The notes below the pieces were generated by a model, which was not told the origin of the DNA, did not search any database, and saw only the letters and a list, made by a program, of their open reading frames with translations. Positions 45,914-55,543 of a stretch of DNA of 64,000 nt are shown one piece after another. Within the stretch, counting starts at the first letter, position 1; each line of letters opens with the position of its first letter. Position numbers and translations under genes: made by a program. The stretch comes from Tilletiaria anomala UBC 951. Its lineage: Eukaryota > Basidiomycota > Exobasidiomycetes > Georgefischeriales > Tilletiariaceae. The stretch is taken from assembly GCF_000711695.1 (NCBI RefSeq), contig NW_013546991.1, forward strand, positions 62,001 to 126,000, read 5' to 3'.

Positions 45914-48201
45914 ATGCCGACTCATCTGGCTCGCTCACGAGCGCCGTTCAGCGCCTCAGCTGCTTTTCGGCTGGGATTCAGGCCATTCAGATGCCCTGCT
46001 CGATCGCGCCAGTTATTGACTGTGTCTGCTACGCGCGCAACTGAGCGTTCGGAGCGGACCGCCTCCGCCGTCTCAACCGCCGAGCGCACCGTGCACCCTT
46101 CCAACCCGCCGGGCTCGCGTCCGCTCCCACCGTTGTACATCTCCAAGCACGGTTTGGAGGTCCTCGAGGACCCCGTGTATAACTACGGCGCAGCACACTC
46201 GGCTGAAGAGAGGCGGAAGCTTAAGCTAGGGTCTTACCTGCCCTCGGCCGTACATGATCTCCGGACTCAGGTCGATCGGGCGTACAAGCAGCTCCAGCAG
46301 CGCCAGGAGATTGCCGAGCTGGGAGACGCAGAGGAGCAGGCGAGCTTGATGCAGTACACGTTCTTGCGAAGTCTCAAGGATCAGAACCAGGTGCTTTTCT
46401 ACGCGTTGCTGCAAGAGAGCCTGAAAGAGACGCTCAAAATCATTTACACTCCCGTCGTCGGCGACTCGATCATCAATTTCTCGCGCCTCTTTCGCAGGCC
46501 AGACGGCATCTTTCTCTCCTACCCTTCCTACGCCGAGGAAGTCCAGAGCCGAGGAAGGGATGCAGGGAGGCAGTACATCCGCAATGCGTTGACACACTAT
46601 GGCGAGCTTGGACCCAACGATGTCGACCTGCTCGTTGCTACCGACGGCGAAGGAATTTTAGGCATTGGCGACTGGGGGGTCGGTGGCATAAACATTTGCA
46701 TTGGAAAGAGCTCCATCTATACCCTCGGCGCGGGCATAGACCCGAATCGGACGCTTTCCATTGCTCTAGACGTTGGAACGAACAATATGCAGCTTAGGGA
46801 GGACCCACTCTATCTCGGGTGGAGCCACGATCGCATCACAGGCGAAGAGTGAGTTTGCGAAACGAGGGAATGAACTCAAGCAGCAACACCTAAACATTTC
46901 TTCGCCAGGTATGACAACTTTGTCGACGATTATGTACACGTTGCCGCCTCCATCTTCCCACACTCTTTGCTACACTTTGAAGACTTCGGCAACGCAAACG
47001 CTTTGCGACTGCTAAACCGGTACAAGGATCAAGTAGCCTGCTTCAACGACGATGTGCAAGGCACGGGCGCTGTGGCACTTGCGGCTGTCATGAGCGTCTG
47101 TAAGGTTAAGAATGAGTATCTCAATGATCAGACCTACGTCGTATTCGGTGCTGGAACGGCTGGGCTTGGTATCACGAATCGTATCCGCGACGCGCTTTGC
47201 ACCCGCGAAGGGATGACCAAAGAAGAAGCAGTGCGTGTGGGCGGGTGACATACAGTACTGCCTCAGTCTCTGTCACTAATGTGTTGCTTTTGTTCTCATT
47301 ACCTCAAGAATAAACGCTTTTATTTGATCGACCGTGAAGGTCTGCTAACGAAGAGTATGCAAGGCCTACGTGAGGGCCAGGCGGAATTCGCACGCGACGA
47401 GTCGGAAGTTTCCTCATGGTCCAAATCGGTGGACACGGAGGGCTTCAGCCTCTTGGACGTTGTCAAAAATGCAAAGCCTACTATCTTGATCGGCGTATCG
47501 GGCCAGCACGGCACCTTCAACGAGCAAGTCGTCAAGGAGATGTGCAAGCACTGCAAGCGCCCTGCCATCTTTCCGCTTTCTAACCCCAGTCGCCTATCTG
47601 AAGGCGTCCCAGCGCAGATCAGTGAGTGGTCCAACGGCAAGGCACTCATGGCCACCGGCAGCCCCTTCGATCCGGTTGATATCCTTGGTAAGGAAAGGAA
47701 GTACATCGTCGCAGGTGAGCACTCTTGTTTGCATATGGTGTTTACCACCCACCCTCATTTAATGGTCACCGCTTGGCTTATTTCCTGTATTCAATTGCAG
47801 AGAGCAACAACGCCATGTTCTACCCAGCGCTAGGACTCGGTGTTGTTGTCGCCAAAGCCAATAGAGTCTCTGACGCACTTATCGTCGCTGGTGTGGAAGC
47901 CCTTGCAAGCCTCAGCCCCGCCCTCAAGGATCCAGAAGATGCACTCCTTCCGGACCTGCACGATGTGCGCAACATCTCGATGAAGGTGAGTGCTAAGCAT
48001 TCGCATGCTCTCCTTTTGCAAACGACGGAAAATGACACAATTCTTCGGGCGTGCCAGGTCGCTGCTGCTGTCGTTCGGGCTGCCCAACAAGAAGGAACGG
48101 CACAGGCAAAGGGTCTTCCAGAAACGCTAGAAGGTCTGGAAGAGTACATTCGGGATCGCGCGTGGGAACCCCTTTACCGCGAACTACGTCCCAAGTCTTG
48201 A
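45914..48201 (+). CDS. MAE1: Malic enzyme (NAD(P)-dependent), probably mitochondrial
   Basis: Oxidative decarboxylation of malate to pyruvate. Exons are 45914-46848, 46909-47230, 47309-47714, 47801-47985 and 48058-48201, giving 663 aa. The N-terminal about 60 residues are Arg/Ser/Ala-rich without acidic residues at first (MPTHLARSRAPFSASAAFRL), a good mitochondrial presequence; catalytic sequence starts near YISKHGLEVLEDP. Family motifs: IIYTPVVGDSI, VATDGEGILGIGDWGVGG, FEDFGNANA, CFNDDVQGTGAV and the Rossmann motif VFGAGTAGLG, followed by LIDREGLL. An aspartate-containing LIDR at the expected position suggests NAD use, but cofactor choice is not certain. Intron 47986-48057 is 72 nt, in frame and stop-free; it is removed because ISMK joins VAAAVVRAA as in relatives. 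It is convergent with the lactate dehydrogenase. Confidence 0.93.
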
Positions 48202-48487
48202 ACTGGCTAGTGCTAGCGCATGCATAGAAGTGTACTCGTCATTTTTAGTCAATGCATATAGATTACTCCAAGAACAATCTTGTTTGACAGGCCCAATATT
48301 TCCAATATCGAAACGAATGGGCTGGCAGGGGCTGGTTCGACGGAGAGCGGTTGGTCTGCTAGATACATAGCAAATGAAGTTACAAAGCTGCCTGAGTTGA
48401 TATGGGCCGATCTACAGGTTTTCAGTATTAAGCCATACAAAAGGTGGGTGCATGCAAGGAAGACAGGCAGGCACAAGTGGCGACAAC

Positions 48488-50354
48488 TTATAGCTTGCTC
48501 ATCTTATCAGCAATGTCGGCGATCGTAGCCGCATCACCCGCTTTACCGATGGCGGTGCTCATCTTTTCATACACCTGCGAGCCGGAGCTTTCCGGTACGG
48601 TGTTGGTATGCGTGTAGAGCGCGCGCGTGTCGACCATCTCTGGAACAACGTCCTTGAGCGTCGGCGCACCGAGGAGGCGCATGTTCATTTCCTATCGAAA
48701 CAAAAAAGAAGGAATACGATGTGAGTCCATTGGGTCAACGATGTGATCTGTGCCGAGCGTTGCGCCACGTACCATCTCCGCCTTGAGCAGCTGAATAGCG
48801 TGCTGCACGCCCTGCCAACCGTACGAAGAGTACGCGTACAGGAACGGCCGACCGATGCCGACGGCAGTGGCCCCCATGGCGACAGCCTTGAGAATGTCCG
48901 TTGCGCGCCGGAAGCCTCCGTCAACAAAGATCTGGAACATGGGGTTGGGGAAGAGGCCACGCTCGCGCAGCTTTGGCACGACCTCGCCGAGCACTTCGAT
49001 CCCGCTGCGCGCGTAGTCGAGCTGCCGCCCGCCGTGATTGGACAGGACGATGCCGTTGAGACCGAGCTCAGCAGCCATCACTGCGTCCTCCCACGTCTGG
49101 ACGCCCTTGAGAATGATGGGCATGCGTGTGATGCTCCGGAACCAGTTCAGGTCGTCCCACGACAAGCTCGGGTCAATGAAGCTCGAGATAGCGCGCGCAG
49201 CGCCCTGGCTCCGGTCGACATTGTCCTTGTTATCATTCTGCACGCGTGAGCCGACATCATCGAACTTCATGCGCATATCTTTCTCCCTGCGTCCGAGCTG
49301 CGGCGCGTCAACGGTGATGAAGAGTGCCTTGACGCCGCGCTCCTCGGCCTTGCGCACGATCTTCTCCGTGATAGCGCGGTTCGAGTTGACGTACAGCTGG
49401 AAAAACTGGACCTGGTTCTCGTCGATGCGTGCATCGACCAGCTCGTCGAATGAACAGCTGGCGAGCGTGGGAATCATTTGGATGATCTTCTCCTTTCCTG
49501 CGGCAATGGTCAGATTCTTCTCGCCGTCCGGGTGGCCGAGCTTGCCGAGGGCGGTGGCGGTGATGTAGAGGGGCATACTGCACTTGTGGCCGAGGATGCT
49601 GGTGCTAAAGTCGATCTTGCTCACGTCTCGCAGGATGCGCGGACGGAACCAGATCCGGCCGAATGCGCCACTGTTCTCGCGCATGGTCACCTCGTCGTCT
49701 GCACCGGAAGAGTAGTATGCCCAGGCGGTAGGCTTCAGCACACGCTTGGCAACCACTTCAAAGTCGTACAGGTTGAGGCAGAGCTCCATTGGGGGGATCT
49801 TATCCTCTTTTATAGAAGGTCCGACCTCCTTCTTGTCACGCTGTAGCTGTGCGGCGCCATCCTTGAGCGTGTCCGGATCCACCTTGCCTAGGCATCTTTC
49901 CTTTGGAAGGTTCTGTTCGAGCGTTCCAGGGGGATGTATCGGGTCGTATTCTTCACTGTGGGTTAAAGATGCCGGAGAGAAATGGGTTAGCATGTGGCAA
50001 GCAGACTGAAAGACCGAATTCTAGCGCTTTTCGGAACCCACGTTGCGTCTTTGCCGGCGTATTTCAAGATGATCTTACTTCCGCCAGGGTGGTCGGGCAG
50101 AAATTCCTGCAAAACAGCCCATATGAGTTCTAAGATTCGTCAGTGAAACGTTGCTCTACTCCATTCCAATACGCGGCACCCACCGTGACGTCGTAGGCTT
50201 CACCTGAGGGGCCGAAGTATCAACGCACTGTCAGAACCTCTATCGGCTCTCGCTGTCGAGGACAGTTGGTCCAGAGATTCAGACACACACCATGAACGAT
50301 GACCCAGCAGCTATCCCGGGTGTTGTGTTTCGCAACCTCCTCATATTTCAGCAT
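48488..50354 (-). CDS. CYB2: L-lactate dehydrogenase (flavocytochrome b2, cytochrome c-dependent)
   Basis: Oxidises L-lactate to pyruvate, passing electrons to cytochrome c, normally in the mitochondrial intermembrane space. Minus-strand exons are 50291-50354, 50184-50203 (20 nt), 50042-50106, 48773-49955 and 48488-48691, giving 511 aa from MLKYEEVAKHNTRDSCW. The cytochrome b5 domain (residues about 1-75) has the haem motif LPDHPGGSK. The FMN domain has YYSSGADDE, FQLYV, SNHGGRQLD with the catalytic His, and VDGGFRRATDILKA. After the domain, MRLLGA and a Thr/Val-rich tail complete the usual form. In this reading there is no mitochondrial presequence, and the family normally has one; an upstream candidate is listed separately. 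Assignment to lactate over other FMN-linked 2-hydroxyacid oxidases follows from the b5 fusion. Confidence 0.9.
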
Positions 50355-50362
50355 CGTGTCTG

Positions 50363-50572
50363 TCAGCGTGTGGCGAGGGGATCCTGTGCGTTGATTGCTT
50401 GCGCGAGGGTGCCTGGTGCTCCGCGACTGGTTGGACTACGACTTTGGCTCCGGCAGCGACGACGGAAACGCGAGGTGTATCGATGAGTCGAGCGAAGGGA
50501 AAGATCTTTGGTACCAGCGGCGGGTACGGCGTATGCGGGGAATGTCGAAAATGTGCGGAAGAAAGCCCCCAT
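50363..50572 (-). other. Candidate upstream exon encoding a mitochondrial presequence for CYB2
   Basis: Starting at ATG 50572, a frame reads MGAFFRTFSTFPAYAVPA and continues rich in Arg and Ser with few acidic residues, typical of a presequence. It closes at 50363, nine nt before the CYB2 ATG and in another frame. An intron from the GTCGTAG near 50440 to the CAG just before ACACGATGCTG would join it in phase. The donor is not strong and the branch site is unclear, so this is a proposal only. Confidence 0.3.
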
Positions 50573-52795
50573 CCAAGTATGTGAACGGTGATGGTGGGCA
50601 AATCAGGGATGGTGTAGATAGTATTGGTGCGCGCACTGCGAATCGCCGATGGGTCAAAAGACCTCCAAGCTCGAAACACTGCTCTCGTGCCAAGATTTGT
50701 GTCCCCCCACTCATCTCCCCCGCCCTCCCCCGCCCACTCGCAAGTTGGACTCATTGTTTCGTGGTACGGTGCAACTAGATGACTCGGTGCTCACTCTCGG
50801 CCGAGGAATTCATCCTTGCGATTCCGCATCTACCTGTGACCAGCGTCTTCGCGTGAGCGTCTGTGAACAACCTTTTGTCGGTTGACCCTCCAACTTCAGA
50901 AGGATGTCCGCGCGGACGCAGGTCGGGCGGGGTTACATCAGCGCGCTCAGACGCGTGTCTGAGCTCTTCACAAGCTGCAGCTGCTCGAAGATCATCCAGC
51001 CACACATGCATTCGCCCAAATAAAGCTCCTCCCCCAGGTGCGCAACGCCGACCGCTGCAGCATGCAACATTGGGACAGGTTGTGCCACAGGAAAGGACGC
51101 ATAAACCTTCGCCTCGCATGTCGTACAGACAACGCGGTTGGTTGATCGGACTGCCACGTCTTGCTGTTGTCGGAGGGTATGCAGATCGAAGAGCTCATAG
51201 AGCCATACATAAAGCGATTTTCCGCCTAGTGATGGATTCATCCTTTCGTCTGCCCCACTGAACACACTGGCCGTCGCACAATCTCGGCAGCGACTAAACC
51301 ATGATAGTACCATGTGTGCGCAAACGCTGGGGTGGAGGAAATAGAGGACAATGGAGAAAGTGTTCTCCCTCTCTCGCATTGCGCCTTGTAAACTCAACGA
51401 TTGCAGTACAGCTTTGTACACGCGTGTTCAGACGATAAGTGCAGGGCAGAGCGCACCCTTTTGTCGTCTTTTTAGTCGTCTATCGTCACTTGTCATCGCT
51501 CATGCGGTGATGATCCTCGTCATACCCTCCGGTGCTAGCCGACTCGCTCTTTGTTTGCCTCGTTGGAGCCTGGACTCTGCAAGCACTTCTTGTCTGTCGT
51601 TGACGTCGTTGTCGGATCTCCAGCGCCTTGTCGCTCTCTCTGCTGGCGGCTCTCCGCGGCACCTGGCGCGACCCGCCCCGCCCACACGTGACATGTTTCA
51701 GCCATCCGGAGTTTCGGCAGACAAGCCAAAATTGCCGGATCGACAGGAACATCATTGGATCATGTGGCCTCCGGAGTACTGGTGATTTGTACGCAGTGTG
51801 ACCTAGCCTAGGGCTGCCAAATAAAAGACCCTTGGCGCCATGATGCCAGTTCATCGTGAAACAGCAAAGAAACACCTCCGCATGTGTTCGTGCCTCCTAA
51901 ACTATCGTCGACGCTCGAGAGGATTCCGCATGCGCAGGTACGTACTTGCTCGACACCGCAAGGAGATCACGCGTACGATGCCTTCAAAGAAACGCGAAGG
52001 TGAATTCGCGATGAGAGGATATGTTAAGCGAATTCGGCAAAGCATGGCGCATTTTGCAACATGTTGGACGATAGGTCGACGGTCTCGTGCGCATGGACAC
52101 CCGGCCCGATTCGACAGCCTTAGTATGACCAGGCCCAGGCCACAAAGTCGAGAATAGTCGAGCTTGATGCCAGCTTGGTGCTCATTATTTGGCTCGTTGG
52201 TGCAGGTCAGTTCCTGCAGGTGCTGGCCAAGCGTCTGGGTCAGTAAGAGAAAGGGGGCCGGCGCAAACTTGCACAAGTTTGGACAGGGCAGCCAGGACGG
52301 GGCGGCGATGGAAACGAAAACCACATGTGCGAGTTGGGAAATTCAAGCCAGTCCAGGTACCGCTACGGCCCGCACATAGTTACCGCAAAACTCGGCGAAC
52401 GGAGCAAGAGACACATCGCTGCTCGCAATGTAAGAGTAGTCAGTGGTTAGTAAAGTCAATCGTAACCAAGTCACAACAGGCCGCAACCAGCAGGCAATAC
52501 AGCAACAAGCCTCTCAGCCCCTGCTCCCTCATGTGCCAAAAGGCACATGTCATAATGTCGCTCATGTACGTCCATCGACCCCGCTCACTCTGCTGCTCCG
52601 ACTCCCACGGTTGCGGAACTCCGACTGTCAGATGAGCCTCACACAAGACGGCGGCGGAAGGATGATCAGGCAGGTCGCTTCTCCGGCAGCTTCTGGATTT
52701 CCGAAATGTCTCCCGATGATGTCGTCTGTTGATCTAATGTTGCTCATTGATGATGGCCAAGCTGAAGGTAGGAAGGCGCAGAAGCAGGCTGTGGT
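50573..52795. other. 2.2 kb spacer, no supported gene
   Basis: Several overlapping frames of 100-160 codons lie on both strands around 50775-51900, with no motif and no consistent codon bias. I see no tRNA or repeat. It includes the upstream region of CYB2 and that of the secreted protein. Confidence 0.4.
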
Positions 52796-52802
52796 ATAAA
52801 TG
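52796..52802 (+). promoter_or_regulatory. TATA box of the small secreted protein gene
   Basis: TATAAAT lies 118 nt before ATG 52914, with a pyrimidine-rich leader (CTCCCCTCCTTTC) in between. This is a clear core promoter arrangement, typical of strongly regulated fungal genes. Assigned by position. Confidence 0.5.
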
Positions 52803-52913
52803 GAGATCACACATTGGATTCGTTCAGCCCCATTTCGTCCATCATAACATCATAGGCTCCCCTCCTTTCACCTTATCGGCTCCGCAAGAATCCCTGAAAT
52901 CTCAGTAATCACC

Positions 52914-53651
52914 ATGCATTTCGCTCTCACAGCTGCAATCTCGGCTCTTCTCGTAGCGAGCGCTTCCGTCGCGGTGCCAACCAAGCGGGATCAGGTGAAG
53001 ACGTATTCGACTAAATACGAAGCCCCACTGGTGCTCAGATCAACCCAGTCCGACTACAAGTCGCATTACGCATCATTCAATGGCGACAGGGATGGCTCCG
53101 GTCACCAGATTCTCGTGACGATGCACAACGGCAAGCCTGCTCCCGCGGAGACATTCAAGGTACGCGAAGACCGCAGGCAGCGCTGCCTCGCCGATTCATG
53201 CTGACAGGAGCCGCCATAACCTTTGCAGTTCCTGTCTGTCACCTCCAACGTGATCGGCTCTTCAGGCTTCCCCAGCGGCTGTTACGGTCTTGGTGACAGC
53301 GGCGGAAGTGAGTGCTACGGTATTCTGCAATCGACCAAGAACACAAATTACTGCATCGCCGCCAACGTCCTCAAGCAGAGCAACGCGCGCTTCATCGCTG
53401 TTCCATGCTCATATGCTGACGACGATAGCCAGCTGGCCCAGACTTGGAGGTTGACTTCGACCCCTGCCGGGTGGTCAAACAGCCAACCGGTCAACTTCAC
53501 TACGGTCGTTGCTTTCTATGGGCACAACTTCTACAACAGCCCCAACGAATCGTACACCGTCAAGCCGGGCCAGACTCCCAATGTCAAGGTCGAGCTCGAC
53601 TACACCACCACCGCCTCCGACTATAGCTTGCTCCTCTCAGACAAGCTTTAA
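52914..53651 (+). CDS. Small secreted protein of unknown function
   Basis: Exons are 52914-53159 and 53229-53651, giving 222 aa. MHFALTAAISALLVASASVA is a classical signal peptide, followed by VPTKR, a likely Kex2 cleavage site, so the mature chain would begin DQVKTYST. The mature part is mostly beta-like, Ser/Thr/Asn/Tyr-rich, with four cysteines (GCYG, ECYG, YCIA, PCSY) and N-glycosylation sequons NFT and NES. I recognise no domain; segments such as AQTWRLTSTPAGW hint at a carbohydrate- or surface-binding beta fold, but that is only an impression. Size, secretion and a TATA promoter fit a cell-wall or effector-type protein. It is tail-to-tail with ribokinase. Confidence 0.85.
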
Positions 53652-53943
53652 TACCACAGCGAATGTCACTATGACTTAGCTGGCACGCATTCACACGTTG
53701 TATGGAACTTTTATTGGTGTTCACTGTAGTCGCATGCTTTCTAGGATTCCAAGGGCGACGTGCTTTTCTCTCTACCTATCTGTTCGTTTGATTGGAGTCA
53801 TTTGATTAGTTCGACACGGAAAAACTCGACCGTAGCTGTAGTCCTTCCAGCCGAGCGCACCATGCTTTTGCTCTGGTTGTAGCACGGAGAAGCGCCACCC
53901 GAATATCTCCAGCTCTGTGTCAGTTCAAGTTCGAGATTTCATT

Positions 53944-55064
53944 TCAATGCTTCCTCGCCAGTACATCATTTCTCTTAGGGATTCCCTCGAGAGCGCCAGC
54001 ATTCTCCACAGCCATTGTGGCAGCTAGAGCGGCAAATTGGATCGCATCCCTCGCCCGTTGGGGCCCCAAAGAGCCCTGCCGCAGAGCATCGCTGTCAAGC
54101 TGCATGATGGATGCCACAAGGTAGCCAGCGAATGTGTCTCCCGCTCCAGTCGTGTCTAGCACTTCACGAGGTGTTGCCGCTGGAACCTCGAGGGTTGTGC
54201 GGCTCGAGTTGAACTTGATGCTTGCTGCTACGCCCTTCGCTCCGCGGGTCATCACGAGCCAAGGAATCTTTTGCAGAGATTCGAGTTGGCCCAGCGCCTG
54301 TACAACTGCAGTTCCTTCAACATCTGCTCCGTTTCCAAGCGCCTTGAGCAAATCCCTTCCTTCTCCTTCGTTGACGATGAGCACATCAACGTCTGCCCAA
54401 GGAAAACTTTGAAGCTCTCCCCTCCCGAGCATGGGAGATGGATTAAAGATGGAAATGCACGAAGGCCGCTTCTGCTTGGCAGCGTGCTCCAAGGTCCGCC
54501 GTGTCACTGTCAGCGGAATCTCGTTCTGCAAGACAACGTGAGTCACGTTCCCCTGTGCTTGTTCGCAGGCTCTAGCGAACAACTTCTCAGGTTCGTCGAG
54601 CTGCAAGCCCCTCACTTGATTCGCACCTCCAACAAGAATGATGCTGTTCTCGCCATCGGCTGCGACCTGGATGTATGCGGTTCCCGTTCTTATGTCCTGC
54701 CGTTTGACAAGAAGGGTTGTCTCGACATTGCGATCTTGAAGCTCCTGCTCCCGAGAGGCGTCCTCATGGCCCATCTGTGCTGCCAGGAAGACAGAGTAAT
54801 CATCACCATCTTTTCCCAGGCCGATGGCCGCTGAAACGTTGACGCCTTTGCCGCCGAGCTTGCGTTCTACATTTAAGGAAGAAAGGGTCTCTCCAGGACG
54901 GACGATGTGTGGTACTGAAAGATGAAAGGAGTATTCCCACCAATCGTCATGTTCACGCATCTATATCGGGTCACATCACCCTCTGCTCAGAGGCGCTCAC
55001 CTAACAAATACTCGTCGATATTGATGGACGAGCGCACCAAGCAGACAGCCCTTGAGTTTGGCAT
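53944..55064 (-). CDS. RBK1: Ribokinase (PfkB family)
   Basis: Phosphorylates D-ribose to ribose 5-phosphate in the cytosol. Minus-strand exons are 55001-55064 and 53944-54914, giving 344 aa, the normal size. Exon 1 starts MPNSRAVCLVRSSINIDEYL, and the splice rebuilds VPHIVRPGETLSS. PfkB signatures are RKLGGKGVNVSAAIG (substrate end) and DTTGAGDTFAGYLVAS with the catalytic aspartate. FNPSPM and VNEGEG match the family's conserved loops; VMTRGAKGVA precedes the ATP site. PfkB membership is certain. Ribokinase is preferred over adenosine or fructokinase because of the GGKGVN and VPHIVRPGET wording. The intron is 86 nt. Confidence 0.93.
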
Positions 55065-55543
55065 GGTGGCCTTCTGCCTGCAGCTAGAAGTAAAGATATA
55101 TATCTGTTTTTCGGGACCACCTCAGGTTTGGTCGGGTAAATCCCGCTCATCCATACAATGGTTCTTTCGAAAGATGGAATGCCATCCCATAACATAACCA
55201 GTTTTGATGACGCGACGATGCGATGACCTCAATGATTGTATCACCCCATATGAGATTCGGAGAATCCGACAATTTGTGTTTTGTTCTCTGACTGCAGACC
55301 TTTGCTAGAAGATTGAAGTCTCGTTATTTTCTGAAGAGGAGAGAGTATTTGTTCACAGAAGCATCTACGAACTACTAGCTGGCTTCGAACCGACCTCACT
55401 CGGACCGAGCCGTCTGTGGGCAAAATATATTCTGGATTTCTTGTTGATAACACGAGAACGTGAGCTTCGTTGGGCCCGCCTTATGCCTCTTACGCGGATG
55501 ACTGACCCTTCGCGCGCGGTCGCCTTTCACGTGTGTGCATAGA
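55065..55543. other. Spacer between ribokinase start and LHS1 stop
   Basis: Contains the ribokinase promoter side (an AT-rich ATATATAT lies about 30 nt upstream of its ATG) and the LHS1 3' flank. No gene seen. Confidence 0.4.

Noticed and set aside
51351-51875. Overlapping frames of 129-144 codons on both strands
   Set aside because: No motif, no splice partners and neither strand preferred by codon use.
55370-55420. tRNA-like GGTTCGAAGCC on the minus strand
   Set aside because: The bases around it do not pair into a T-arm, and no acceptor or anticodon arm fits.
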